In this document: positions 37,913-47,571 of the stretch, piece by piece
Layout of the letters: each line of letters starts with the position of its first letter
Position numbering within the stretch: the stretch's first letter is position 1
From: JBEVJK01 sp963791325
GTDB taxonomy: Bacteria > Pseudomonadota > Alphaproteobacteria > Rhizobiales > Rhizobiaceae
DNA length: 64,000 bases
Assembly (NCBI GenBank): GCA_963791325.1
Contig: CAWBRU010000012.1
Coordinates: forward strand, 62,001 to 126,000
Reading direction: 5' to 3'
Notes under the pieces: model-generated
Databases searched by the model: none
Told to the model about the DNA's origin: nothing
What the model saw: the letters and a program-made list of their open reading frames with translations, nothing else
Program-made: the position numbers and the translations under genes

Positions 37913-38041
37913 ATGAAATCGCTGGGCTACTGGAACTGGCGGCATCCGCCGCGTAGTTTGTGGGAAATGGGTAGGAACATCTTTATATTCGTCTGTATTG
38001 CATTTGCTTTGTACCAGCTGTTGCACTCGGTGTTTCGCTGA
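37913..38041 (+). CDS. Short membrane peptide (42 aa)
   Basis: MKSLGYWNWRHPPRSLWEMG is followed by a single membrane helix (NIFIFVCIAFALYQLL) and a three-residue tail. A GAGGA ribosome site precedes the ATG by six bases; a second in-frame ATG lies at 37907. The short length makes chance coding possible, but the basic-aromatic N-terminus and single helix look like a real small membrane protein. Confidence 0.4.
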   Translation: MKSLGYWNWRHPPRSLWEMGRNIFIFVCIAFALYQLLHSVFR

Positions 38042-38387
38042 GAGACCAGCTACCTCAAGCACAGCGATCTGCAATCTGTGCGAGACTTCTGAATGGGTCT
38101 CGAAAGATCCTTCAAAAGCCAGTTTGCCAGCCAATCATGGCTTTCCAGGAACGGCTGGGTCGACAGACCTGCGTCCGGAGAGAGCACAATGACGACACGG
38201 TAGCTGCGGCCAATGGAGCATTGTGATTAATAAGCGTTTTCCGGATCTGCTCCGGGCAGAATGTCATGGCGCCGCCAAACTCTTGCAAGTGCGCAACGCC
38301 ACGCCCCTCACCGGGAAACAGGGCTTGCCAGCTATTTTCAGCTCGAACATAGCCCGCCGAGGCGCTCGTGGCCCCGCGGCCTGCCGC
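38042..38387. other. 345-bp stretch without a supported gene
   Basis: Nothing convincing on either strand. It lies between the short membrane peptide and the stop of the DUF2541-like gene. Confidence 0.35.
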
Positions 38388-38801
38388 TCAGTCGTATCCC
38401 CAGACCTTGAGGGTGGCCGCTTTGGCATCATTAAGGATCTTGTACTGGACCGTCACCCCCGTGAGACGCCCTTTGCGTCCCGGAGCGTCCTTCGCCGCCG
38501 TTTGTCCTCCCGATTTCAGGACGCCGAGATCGGAGACAGTGTCGTCCCGGCGATTGTCCCAGTGGAGGACGACCTTCTCGATCTCCACGTCAGCGCCCTC
38601 GGCGGAGAGCTTCACCCATTTGACGTCCTTCTTCCATCGATTCCCGACGCTATTGATGTTGACGCTTGGATCGGCGGACTTGATCGTCTGCTCGCCAAGC
38701 ACGAACCACTGTTCAGCAGCTCCGGCGCTTCCTGCAGCGCCCATGAGGACGACGGATGCGACCATGAAAAGGGCCTTCGAGTTGAGGATCTTGATCTTCA
38801 T
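38388..38801 (-). CDS. Secreted DUF2541-like protein
   Basis: A 137-residue exported protein with a signal peptide (ALFMVASVVLMGAAGSAGA). The mature domain (EQWFVLGEQTIKSADPS, then WVKLSAEGADVEIEKVVLHWDN, ending ATLKVWGYD) resembles E. coli YaaI-type DUF2541 proteins in layout, in particular the final ATLK(V/I)xGxD. Role unknown; these are periplasmic proteins. The gene stands alone. Confidence 0.65.
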   Translation of the reverse strand: MKIKILNSKALFMVASVVLMGAAGSAGAAEQWFVLGEQTIKSADPSVNINSVGNRWKKDVKWVKLSAEGADVEIEKVVLHWDNRRDDTVSDLGVLKSGGQTAAKDAPGRKGRLTGVTVQYKILNDAKAATLKVWGYD

Positions 38802-40043
38802 TTCCTTCTCCGTTCTGATCCCTGGTCAAGCCAGGGATCGGGTGTCCGTCCGTAGCGCTTGCACCGATTTCCGACATCGGTTGCGGCGAAACGCTCGAAC
38901 GGTTATCTGCTCGAGAAAATCACAGAATGTCCGCACGAATCGTTTACCTCGCTCACGCCGGAATTGCAAACACAAGGACGTCGTGCCCATTCGGAGCTGG
39001 CCACAATGAGCTCGCTACCGCCGGCTAACTCACAGCAATTTGCCGTCTACTCAACGTCCGACGTGTCCTCTTGACAGGGCGCCAGCAGTCAAGCACGAGC
39101 AAGCTGTAACTCGTATTGAAGATGAACCATTTGTGTAGCATTGTTTTCAAGAAAATTTTCCGAGCTACTTGCGATATCTCTTGTAGATGTTCCTACGGCG
39201 TGAATCACCATATTCCTCGCAGTTTCTTGCCGCATTCATTGTCACGTCACCCTTAGCCTGCAGATTCCAGGCAATACGACACAATCGTGAAGTGTGGGAT
39301 AACGACGAACTTCGTGCGGTCGCTTCGATCCTGGTAAACAATAGCGGGCCACCCGCCAGGGCGGTAATCACGACCAGCCAGTGAGAGGAAAGCCAAACCT
39401 AATGCCATTCCAGTGTAGCTTCTCTGGTTCCCTGTCGCTTTCATCGAGAACTAGTCCGCTCTATACACCCGCCGCATTACCGACTCTTCGGACCAGGGTT
39501 AACGCTGGACACACTGACAAGCCCCAATCTTTTGCCTGCAGGGCCTCGACTCCTTGGCCCAGTGGCAAGCAACGGCCGGGTCGAGCACATCCCGCCCTTC
39601 GCCCTGAGCACATGGCCGGGAGAGAGGCCTCGGAGGTAAAGTTCGGTGATCGCTTCGTGCCTTACTCTATCCGAATCTAGATGCCAGCTGATGAGTTCGA
39701 ACCCTTGGGGCCGTGGCACCACAGCTGGGTGTCTGGATTCGCGATCGAAATCTTTTGCATCTGAAACGCCATGGCCGCATCTTCTCGACTTGGCAGGGAG
39801 CCTAGCGCAAATTCTCGGAACAAATGCGAAGCGCCGAATGGTGCGGGTCCGTCATTTCTTTTTGCCAGGTATTTTGGGTCGTGGTAGCATGATTGACCCT
39901 GGGTTCCCTCCATAACGCAGCCCGGGGTCCGAGGGGTGAGCTGCCCCGACTCAAGGGTCGGTCCCTACCAGGAAAAATGCTCACCCCTTGGGTATTCGGT
40001 CCTCAATCCGAGGACGAGCGAGCACCCTGGAGCGCGGGACAGC
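38802..40043. other. 1.24-kb region without a confident gene
   Basis: Only short overlapping frames are open, none with a family motif. A leftward 63-codon frame (39253-39444, ending TKFVVIPHFTIVSYCLESAG) could be a tiny protein but has no supporting context. The low coding content suggests decayed accessory DNA. Confidence 0.4.
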
Positions 40044-40259
40044 TCACGAAGAGCTGAACCGACGTCGTCTTTCCGCTCTCAGCTCGGCAGACTTGCGCCG
40101 GTAATACTCACGCCGTTGGGCGGCAATCCTTTCCCTGTCCGCTTCATAGCGTCGAAATTCACGTTCCGTCGCGCAAACGTCCGAACAGACGGTGGCTCGA
40201 GCGTTTCGGCCGGTGATGTCGGCGCCGCAGATAACGCATTGCCGACCATGGTCAGACAA
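40044..40259 (-). CDS. Small cysteine-motif protein
   Basis: A 71-residue protein with CVICG near the N-terminus and VCSDVC about 18 residues later, a possible zinc-binding CxxC...CxxxC knuckle. A long basic helix follows (REFRRYEADRERIAAQRREYY). The pattern resembles small zinc-ribbon DNA- or RNA-associated proteins of alphaproteobacteria. No neighbour helps with function. Confidence 0.4.
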   Translation of the reverse strand: MSDHGRQCVICGADITGRNARATVCSDVCATEREFRRYEADRERIAAQRREYYRRKSAELRAERRRRFSSS

Positions 40260-40784
40260 AACATTGCTCCTTAGCTATCGGGCAGCTGCATGCCAGGGTT
40301 ATCCGAGCTGGGTCTGCCGCGGACCTGAGGTCGCCAGGCCGTTTGGTGAATGATCGACGCGGGAATGCATGCTCAAACTTCCGCCCCGTCGGGTGTTCAA
40401 CCCAATGTTTCGCTTGTAAATTTATTGCGACTGCGCTGCGGCCGCTATCGCCCTTGTGATCTGCATTCATAGCTAGAATGAGCTAGGCCGGTTGAAATCA
40501 GGCGCTTTTGCCGGCGACGAAACTACGTCCTGCAGCTTGTGAGGGGCGGGTGCCGCGAGGTCTAGCGATAACTTCTTGCAGAGAGGAACGCCCTCAGAGG
40601 GCTGTCACGCTGCTCCCGAACATCTGCGGGCAACATCGAGTGGCCGAGTATGGAGGCTGGATCGTCAGCCTATGCGACGAGATTAGGACCGCGATTGGCC
40701 GCAGGTTGGAGTGCGCCCCTGTGGATGGACAGATTGTTGGAAGGGCATTGACCGGCTCGCCGGGCTTTCGAAGGATGGAAGCCC

Positions 40785-41135
40785 ATGGTTCGACATCGCA
40801 CCCACAGCATCGAGTTCAAGCGCGAGGTCGTGCAGGACTATCTTGCCGGCGAGACGCTCCATGGACTCGCCAGGCGGCATGATCTGTCGCGGAATCTGGT
40901 CCGCATCTGGATCCAAAAGTTCGAGGCCGGCGCCTTTGACGACGAGGCTATCGCGGCAAGCACGATCGAAGCCTATGAGGCCAGGATCGCTGCGCTGGAG
41001 CGGCTGGTCGGCAGACAGGCTTTGGAGATCGAGTTTCTAAAGGGGGCTCTGAAGCACGGACCGCGACCGAGAAGCGCGACTACATCCATGATCACCGGCC
41101 CCGGGGCATCTCCGTCGCCGAAGGGTGCAGGCTGA
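40785..41135 (+). CDS. IS3 transposase OrfA (DNA-binding subunit)
   Basis: A 116-residue protein beginning MVRHRTHSIEFKREVVQDYL, with a helix-turn-helix (LHGLARRHDLSRNLVRIWI) and a leucine-zipper-like region (IAALERLVGRQALEIEFLKGAL). IS3 elements fuse OrfA and OrfB by -1 ribosomal slippage. A poly-A/G stretch near 41035-41045 (TTCTAAAGGGGG) is the likely site. Confidence 0.85.
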   Translation: MVRHRTHSIEFKREVVQDYLAGETLHGLARRHDLSRNLVRIWIQKFEAGAFDDEAIAASTIEAYEARIAALERLVGRQALEIEFLKGALKHGPRPRSATTSMITGPGASPSPKGAG

Positions 41136-41931
41136 TGGGCATCGCACGCTCGACCTACTACGACCGGCCGGCCTTGAGCTTCGACGACACCGCGCTCGTC
41201 GAACGAATGGTGGCGATCTCCGACAACTTCGAGACCTATGGCTATCGCCGCATGCAGGCTGCGCTACGCCAGCAGGGCTTCGTCGTGAACCATAAGAAAC
41301 TGCGACGCCTGATGCGGGAGCACGACCTGCAGCCTCGCAGGCGCCGTCGTTACATAGCCACCACCGATAGCGATCACGACCTGCCGATCTTCCCGAACCT
41401 GGCAAGGAGATCGTCGCCGATGGTCCCAACCGGCTCTGGGTTGCGGACATCACGTATGTCGCAATCCCAGCCGGCTTCGTCTATGTCGCCGTCATCCTCG
41501 ACGCCTGGTCGCGCAAGGTGGTGGGCTATGCGATAGCGCGGTCGATGGACGTGCGGCTGACGCTGGCAGCGCTGCAGTCCGCCGTCGAGAAGAGGAAACC
41601 GACTACAGGCTGTATCCACCACTCAGACAGGGGCTCGCAATACGCGGCGGGGCCCTATCGGCAGGCACTTGCCGCTCGCGACTTCATCGGCTCGATGGGT
41701 CGTCGAGGCAACCCCTACGATAATGCCAAGGCGGAGAGCTTCATGAAAACCTTGAAGGTCGAGGCGGTCTACCCTTTGGCCTACGAGAGCTTTGCGGATG
41801 TCGCCGCCGACCTACCGCGCTTCATCGATCAGGTCTACAACGAGCGCCGGCTACACTCGGCGCTTGGATATCTAAGCCCGCAGCAGTTCGAGGATCAACA
41901 CACCCGGCATTCTGTCAAAACTGCCGCCTGA
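41135..41931 (+). pseudogene. IS3 transposase OrfB, with an extra frameshift
   Basis: OrfB is the DDE integrase half. The start LMGIARSTYYDRPAL and HTH_21-like part (YGYRRMQAALRQQGF) are in one frame to about 41400. The catalytic core then continues in another: WVADITYV (first D), HSDRGSQYA (second D) and GNPYDNAKAESFMKTLK (E). The shift falls at GCAAGGAG, where one A appears to be missing. Apart from this lesion the triad is intact. Confidence 0.82.
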
Positions 41932-42111
41932 TCCTGTCGCCTTCGAGGGGCGCACTCCAGGTCAGCGATCAAGCCGCCGTGTCCCTAGATAGCATTGCGA
42001 CGACGTCCAAGCGCCGGGGCTCGATGCCAGCTGCAGACCCTGGGCGCCGGGAGCGGTTGAACGCTCCCTCACGCACGTGGCGCGCCTTCCCCGCACAACA
42101 TGAGCCTCAAG

Positions 42112-42777
42112 TCAGCCCCCGAGCGCAATCGTCAACGCAACCAGCATACAGCCGAGCAGGACCATGGAGCCGGCCGTCACAACCGGTCGATAACCAGTAA
42201 GCTGTCCGAATGCGTAACCGGCGACAAACATCATGAGGATGGCAATTGCGTTCGATACGCGGAGTGCAGACACGCTTTCTTGGATGAAGATGAATGGGAG
42301 TACGACCGGAAAGGTCGACACGACCACCAGGAGGAATACGGCCGCCGCACCAAGCCAATCTTGCTTGCGGAGCCTCGCCGCTGGTGGAAGGCCTGGAATC
42401 CGCATCAAATTCTCTCTGATTCTACTCAGATCCGAAGGCGTCAACACCTCAGAAACAATCGGCGGTAAGGACTCAGATATCACTCTTTCCCCCTGCTCAG
42501 ACGTTGGGGCTTGCCGCAGCGCCTGCCAAATCCGCAGATTGGTTGCGCGCTCCGCAAGGCAGCCCATGAGATACATTATCGCGTCGATAAGCCCCCACGC
42601 CAGGTTGCAGCCGATCGCACCGATCAGCATCGTACGGACCTCCGCTCGACCGGATTCCGCTGCGCTCAGCGACCCGGTAAAGGTCAGGACCATAATGAGG
42701 CCGAAGAGCACCTCGGAAATACGCTCAACGGGCTCAAGGACCCGCTTGCTCGCTGGTTCGTCCTTCCTAGCGGTCAT
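42112..42777 (-). CDS. VIT/CCC1-like integral membrane protein
   Basis: A 221-residue protein with two N-terminal helices (VLFGLIMVLTFTGSL; MLIGAIGCNLAWGLIDAIMYLMG) resembling the VIT1/CCC1 fold, a soluble middle, and three C-terminal helices. The N-terminal GLIMVLTFTGSLSAAE and GCNLAWGLIDAIMYL blocks are the recognisable part; the metal-binding residues of true VIT iron/manganese transporters are not evident. It is last in the decarboxylase operon, 61 bp after the binding-protein gene. Function is uncertain. Confidence 0.6.
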   Translation of the reverse strand: MTARKDEPASKRVLEPVERISEVLFGLIMVLTFTGSLSAAESGRAEVRTMLIGAIGCNLAWGLIDAIMYLMGCLAERATNLRIWQALRQAPTSEQGERVISESLPPIVSEVLTPSDLSRIRENLMRIPGLPPAARLRKQDWLGAAAVFLLVVVSTFPVVLPFIFIQESVSALRVSNAIAILMMFVAGYAFGQLTGYRPVVTAGSMVLLGCMLVALTIALGG

Positions 42778-42838
42778 TGAGCATGCGTGGTTCGGACGGC
42801 CGTCGGTAGTCGGCCGTAATTTGCTGCACGGCCGAGAT

Positions 42839-43780
42839 CTACTCCGGAAGGGTGGTCTGCCGGAAGAACGTCACTATGTCCTCATCGGGCGGGCCGAACC
42901 ATCCAGTGAAGAACGAGCGAAAGTCTTCGGATCGATAGAACGCGCTGAGTGCCCGATCAACTGCTAGGCGGAAGTCCTCATCGGTGCGAGCCAGTACCAG
43001 TCCCATAGGCTCATAGGTGAAGTTTCGTTCGAGCACAATCAGCCTGCCGGAGGCCTCGCTTCGCGCGGCAGCATCAAGCAGTAGCGGTAGCTCGCCGAAG
43101 AAAACGCCTGAACTGCCGTTGAGTACGCGCTCGATGCCTTCGTCGTAGGTCTTCACCGGCGCAACGGTCGAGGCAAGCTGAAACGTGTTGATCCGCTCGC
43201 GCAGCCAGCTCGCGCTCATGCTATCGGGAACGACCGAGAATGTCGCTTGCTCCAGAAGGGTCCGTGCCGGCGACCCGCGCCAGATCGGCCGTTCGGGAGG
43301 CTGGCCGCGCTCAAGGATCTCGCGCAGCGCAAGCGGAGAAGAGGCATTGACGACCGCTCCAGTGCCGCTCGGGAAAATGGAAATCGAGAAGGAGACGTCC
43401 TTGCGCCGCGTCAAGGTGACGGTATCGGCTCCGCAAAGCAGGTCAACGGACCCTTCTTTCACGGCCTGAAATCGCTGGTTCAACTCGACTGGGACCCACT
43501 CAATAGCCAAGTTCGCCAGGCCAAGCTCGCTTTTCACCTGATCTGCCACTTTTGTGCAAAGGCCGACCGCATAGCCTTCGGCTGTGCCCGACTCATTCTT
43601 AAAGGAAAAAGGTCGAGCGTCGACTTCATAGCCCAGCTTGATGGCGCTCGCGCCTCGGATCCGCTCGAGGGTTTGAGCATCAGCCGCCGTCCACAAGCCC
43701 ACTCCAATTAGGGCCGCCATCACTCCACAGACGGGCCGCCGTAAGCTCTGCAGAGACGGCTTCTTTGATGCCAGTTGCAT
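42839..43780 (-). CDS. Amino-acid ABC-type periplasmic binding protein without permease
   Basis: A ~313-residue protein with a signal peptide (VMAALIGVGLWTAADAQ) and an SBP_bac_3 fold: LGYEVDARPFSF, GYAVGLCTKVADQVKSELG, WVPVELNQRFQAVKEGSVDLLCG, VLARTDEDFRLAVDRALSAFY. Such proteins bind arginine, ornithine, glutamate or related amino acids. No permease or ATPase gene is next to it, so it may deliver to a distant transporter or act as a sensor. It follows potE by 29 bp, suggesting an ornithine or arginine ligand. Start 43780 is chosen over 43864, which lies inside potE. Confidence 0.8.
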   Translation of the reverse strand: MQLASKKPSLQSLRRPVCGVMAALIGVGLWTAADAQTLERIRGASAIKLGYEVDARPFSFKNESGTAEGYAVGLCTKVADQVKSELGLANLAIEWVPVELNQRFQAVKEGSVDLLCGADTVTLTRRKDVSFSISIFPSGTGAVVNASSPLALREILERGQPPERPIWRGSPARTLLEQATFSVVPDSMSASWLRERINTFQLASTVAPVKTYDEGIERVLNGSSGVFFGELPLLLDAAARSEASGRLIVLERNFTYEPMGLVLARTDEDFRLAVDRALSAFYRSEDFRSFFTGWFGPPDEDIVTFFRQTTLPE

Positions 43781-43808
43781 GATCAACACCCTCCGATTCC
43801 GCAATACA

Positions 43809-45176
43809 TTACGCCGACCGCGATCGGGCTGAGCCAATCGCGAAACGAGGCGCAATGAAGCCATAGATCAGGAAGCCGATCGCAGTGACGATCATCCCGC
43901 CGAGGACCGCGTCCTTTCCAGAGGCATAGATCGCGAAGACGCTGTAAAGCATGCCTACTGTTGCGATTGCGGTATTGAGGCGATACTTGCGCTCGGGAAC
44001 GCCGGCTGCCTTCATCATCACAAACAGTGCGGATAGTGCAATGATGTAGGGTAGCACGTTGGTGACGACCGCAAGGTTCACGAGGGCACCAAACTGCTCG
44101 CTCAAGGTCGGCGAGATCGTCATGAGGGCGAGCAGTGTCTGTGCCACGCCAAGGACGATCATTCCCGTCACCGGCGCCCCCATCTGGTTCACTCTCGAGA
44201 AAAGGCGTGGAAACATGCGCTCGTCCGCGGCGCTCTTGGCGGTTTGCGCAATGGTAAACTGCCACCCGAGGAGCGAGCCGAGGCAGGCAATGACGGCAAG
44301 GGCCATGATAATCCTGCCGACTGTCGGGTTGAACATGGTTGCGTAGGCGAGCGCAAACGGTCCGGTGGACGCAGCGAGCTCGGCATTGGGGACGATCCCC
44401 TGGATGACAGCGGTTGAGAGGATGTAGATCACCGCCGCCCCCAGCGTACCGAACATGCAGGCCAGCGGCACATCACGTCGGGGGTTCTCAACGGCATCGG
44501 AGTTCTGCGCGGCCAACTCCATCCCAAGAAAGGCCCACAGGGTCAGAGAAATGCTGGAACCCATGCCCTCGAGAAGTGTAAGCCCCTTCGGGTTCCATGC
44601 GGCGGCAAATGTCTCGCTGCTGAACCATAGCCAGCCAATAATCGAGAGCACTCCTACGGGAATGATGACGCCCCAAACAGTAATCGAGCCGATGCGACCC
44701 GTAAGGCTGGCCCCGCCAAAGTTCGCGACCGTTGTCAGCCAGAGGAGCGCAATCAGCCCGAGGCACGTCATGATCGGGGTAGATGTTAGCCACGGGAAAA
44801 AGCCGGCCAGATAGCCAACGGCCGAGATGCCGATCGCCACGTTGCCAACAGCAAGCGAAAGGAAGTAGAGGAAAAAGACAAGAAAATACCCCGATTTGCC
44901 GTAAGCATCCTCGGCATAGGCCGACATCCCGCCCGGTCGTTGATTGAAAAGGCCAGCCTGGGCGAAGCCGTAGGCGATCGCCATCGAGCCCACGGCGGTC
45001 ACCAGCCACGACAACAAGGAAATGGCGCCGACCTGTGCCATGTTAGCCGGCAGCATGATGATCCCCGAACCCATCATGTTCACCGCCACGAGGAAGGTGA
45101 GCTGGATCAGGTTCATTTTCTTTGCGGCGCTGGTACCAGCAGCCGGACTCGTCGAGATCTCAGACATATTAGCCAC
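43809..45176 (-). CDS. potE: PotE-like putrescine/ornithine antiporter
   Basis: This 455-residue APC-superfamily transporter has 12 membrane helices. Helix 1 carries VNMMGSGIIMLP, the substrate-backbone binding GSG motif. Downstream blocks AIGISAVGYLAGFFP and LWAFLGMELAAQNSDAVENP are typical of PotE. It exchanges extracellular ornithine for cytoplasmic putrescine and thereby consumes a proton per cycle with ornithine decarboxylase. It lies 31 bp after the ornithine decarboxylase gene, the classic speF-potE order. Confidence 0.88.
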   Translation of the reverse strand: MANMSEISTSPAAGTSAAKKMNLIQLTFLVAVNMMGSGIIMLPANMAQVGAISLLSWLVTAVGSMAIAYGFAQAGLFNQRPGGMSAYAEDAYGKSGYFLVFFLYFLSLAVGNVAIGISAVGYLAGFFPWLTSTPIMTCLGLIALLWLTTVANFGGASLTGRIGSITVWGVIIPVGVLSIIGWLWFSSETFAAAWNPKGLTLLEGMGSSISLTLWAFLGMELAAQNSDAVENPRRDVPLACMFGTLGAAVIYILSTAVIQGIVPNAELAASTGPFALAYATMFNPTVGRIIMALAVIACLGSLLGWQFTIAQTAKSAADERMFPRLFSRVNQMGAPVTGMIVLGVAQTLLALMTISPTLSEQFGALVNLAVVTNVLPYIIALSALFVMMKAAGVPERKYRLNTAIATVGMLYSVFAIYASGKDAVLGGMIVTAIGFLIYGFIAPRFAIGSARSRSA

Positions 45177-45206
45177 GAGCGCTGCACTCCCCTTTGAGCG
45201 AATCTT

Positions 45207-47571
45207 TCATTCGCGCACGGTGTAGGTATGAAATTTGATGCGGTCGCCAATCCGCTCCTGGAATACGCCCTGCACCTCATAATTGAAGCCTGGGAAACGG
45301 TTGAACGACTCCTCGAAGGCCAGGAAATAATCGCGCATCGCGTACGCCCGATCGTCCCAACGCTCCCCCGGCACAATCACGCCAATGCCAGGCGGGTAGA
45401 TCAGTGCGAGAGTGGCAGAGATACGGCCGGCAGCCTCCTCGAGCGGCAGGTAGTCCACCTCATTGGCCACGAGGGCTTCGTAAGCTTGCTTCGGGGATAG
45501 CGCCGGCTCTGGGAAGCTCTCCGCTCGGAAGCAAAGGCGCTGCAGATCCTTGACCCCAGCTTGCCGATAGAAGTCGTGCATCTCGGCGCAAACTTGTCTC
45601 AGTGTGTAACCTGCATAGCGACTGGCGTGTGCGGCATACACCGTCGGGAGCACCTCCGGGAGAGGTGCATCTCGATCCCAAAGATTCTTGAACTTCACGA
45701 GCTTCGCAATAAGTGTGTTCAGCTTGCTCTCGTCTTCAGCCGGAGTAAGCAGGAAGAGAATGCTGTTGAGATCACACTTCTCCGGCACGACCCGTTGCTC
45801 GCGGAGATAGTTGGCAACAACCGTGGCTGGAATTCCAAAGGAGCCGTATCCACCCGTCTTGCGATCGATGCCTGGCGTGAGCAAGGTCAGCTTATTCGGA
45901 TCCACCATTGCATAGCCATCCGAGTACCCCGAATAGCCATGCCACGCGGCGTCTGGCTCAAATCGCCAGCATTGCTGTTCCTTTTTGATCAACTCGGTTG
46001 GGAGACTTTCCCATGGCACATCGATGTGGTCATCACCGTCGTTGCGGCCGCGGACCGAGACCACGTCAGGGACGAACGGGTCGAAGAACCATCTTTCCTC
46101 GGCGTCTTTCCCGGCCTTCTCATAGTACCGGCAGAAGTCGCGAAGCTTCTTGCGTGTTTCAATGCCGAGTTCAATGCAGCGGTCCCAGAGCATCTCTCCT
46201 GCTTTGCCCTCATGAACCTTCGCATTGACGTCAAGCGAGGCAAACAGCGGGTAAAATGGCGAGGTAGAGACGTTCATCAAAAGAGATTCGTTGAACCGCT
46301 TGTGCTCAAGGTATCGGTGCTGGCCGCGAATGTGCTCGTCGCGCTTATGGATTTGGGAGGCCTGCGAGAAGCCGGCGCCCTGCTTGTGCACGGATTGAGT
46401 AGAGAACAGCCCCGGCATGTCTGGCCCAAGATCCTTGAGCCGCATTGGACTATGATTTTCAAAGAGGGGATGGAAGGCATTGTAGCCGATCCATGCCTCA
46501 TCCCACAGCACGTACTCGCAGAGATGACCGATTTTCTCCAGGACCTTCTGGACGTTGTAGATCGTCCCGTCGTAGGTCGCGAGTTGGATGCAGGCGAGCC
46601 GGAAAGGACGATCCAATTCGGCCCGAGCTTTGTTTTCGACAAGAGGATGCTCCGCGATCCGCTTGCGCAGAGTGGCTTCGTCCCAAGCGTCCCAGTCAAC
46701 GGCGCCGATCATGCCGAATGGATTTCGCGCGGTGGGAAGGTAGACTGGAATTGCGCCGGCTTGTACGAGCGCTCCTTGATGGAGGGACTTGTGGTTGTTG
46801 CGGTCGAATAGGACGAGGTCTCCTGCTCGGAGCAGCGCATTCGTAACCACCTTATTGGATGTACTCGTGCCGTTCAGAATGAAGTAGGTCCTGTCCGCTC
46901 CGAAAATCCGGGCCGCATTTTTTTGTGCTTCTGCCGCAGGGCCTTCATGGATGAGGAGGTCTCCTAAATCGACGTCCGCGTTGCACAGATCGTTTCTGAA
47001 GATACTCTCGCCGAAATACTTAAAGAAAAGCTGCCCAGGAGGCGACTTGCGGTAGAACTGGCCACCTTGGTGTCCGGGGCAATCGAAGGCGATGTTCGCC
47101 TCCCCGTCGTACGCCATCAAGCCTCCGAAGAAGGGTGGCAACAGCGTTTTGCCGTAGTTGATCAGGCTGGCGATGATTTGTTTGGAGTAGAAAGCCGGGG
47201 TCTGCTGCCCCAGATAGACAAAACCGTCCACCTCACCTGCCAGGTCGACAACCTCGACCTCGGAGATCCCGCTCGAGTTCGGCGAGCGCCCAGAGCGGCG
47301 TTTTGAAGCCAAGGTTGCGAACAGAGCGGGCGAACCTGCGAGCTTCTTCGCGACGGCCGCCTTCGACTGTGCCGATGTAGGCTCCTACGGAGGCGTCTTC
47401 GGATGCATCCCGGTCATAGGTCTCGCACACTTCGACTTCGAAATGTTCGGCCGCAATCTGGGCAATGAGTTCCTTCGTCTGGACGTCGCGCGCGTCAACA
47501 ATCGCCACGATTTTGAGCAGCTTGTGAAACGGAATGGCGACCGTGGGTGCCAGGACGTCGCGCGGGATCAT
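45207..47571 (-). CDS. speF: SpeF/SpeC-type ornithine decarboxylase, one frameshift
   Basis: This pyridoxal-phosphate enzyme converts ornithine to putrescine. From ATG 47571 the wing domain runs about 100 residues (VAIVDARDVQTKELIAQI, LGFKTPLWALAELE); the frame then shifts near 47270, and the core continues as SGISEVEVVDLAGEVDGFVYLG. The PLP lysine lies in TQSVHKQGAGFSQ and the pyridine-binding acid in LWDEAWIGYNAF. ISTSPFYPLFASLDVNAK-like blocks are SpeC/SpeF-specific. The start overlaps the upstream decarboxylase stop as ATGA, which shows the N-terminal part belongs here. One base restores ~787 residues. Confidence 0.85.

Larger units (their letters stand above)
40707..41959 (+). mobile_element. 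IS3-family insertion sequence, 1253 bp
   Basis: Perfect 14-bp terminal inverted repeats (TGGAGTGCGCCCCT) lie at 40707-40720 and 41946-41959. A 3-bp target duplication GGT flanks them (40704-40706 and 41960-41962). The two overlapping reading frames orfA and orfB are of the usual IS3 order. The target is a duplicated small gene, whose uninterrupted paralogue shows the pre-insertion sequence. Confidence 0.92.
40620..41988 (+). pseudogene. Small hypothetical gene interrupted by the IS3 element
   Basis: Codons before the IS give EYGGWIVSLCDEIRTAIGRR; removing the element and one GGT copy gives the ending SAIKPPCP and a stop at 41986-41988. The intact paralogue at 37247-37477 reads CESWIVSLCDEVRTAVSRR then SASGPPRV and stops at the same codon. 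The upstream half is diverged or frameshifted, so the true start is uncertain. Confidence 0.65.

Noticed and set aside
45561..46811. 416-codon plus-strand frame
   Set aside because: Antisense shadow of the ornithine decarboxylase gene.
47233..47571. Separate 112-residue gene upstream of ornithine decarboxylase
   Set aside because: It is the wing domain of the decarboxylase itself, cut off by a one-base shift; the ATGA overlap with the upstream gene supports a single gene.
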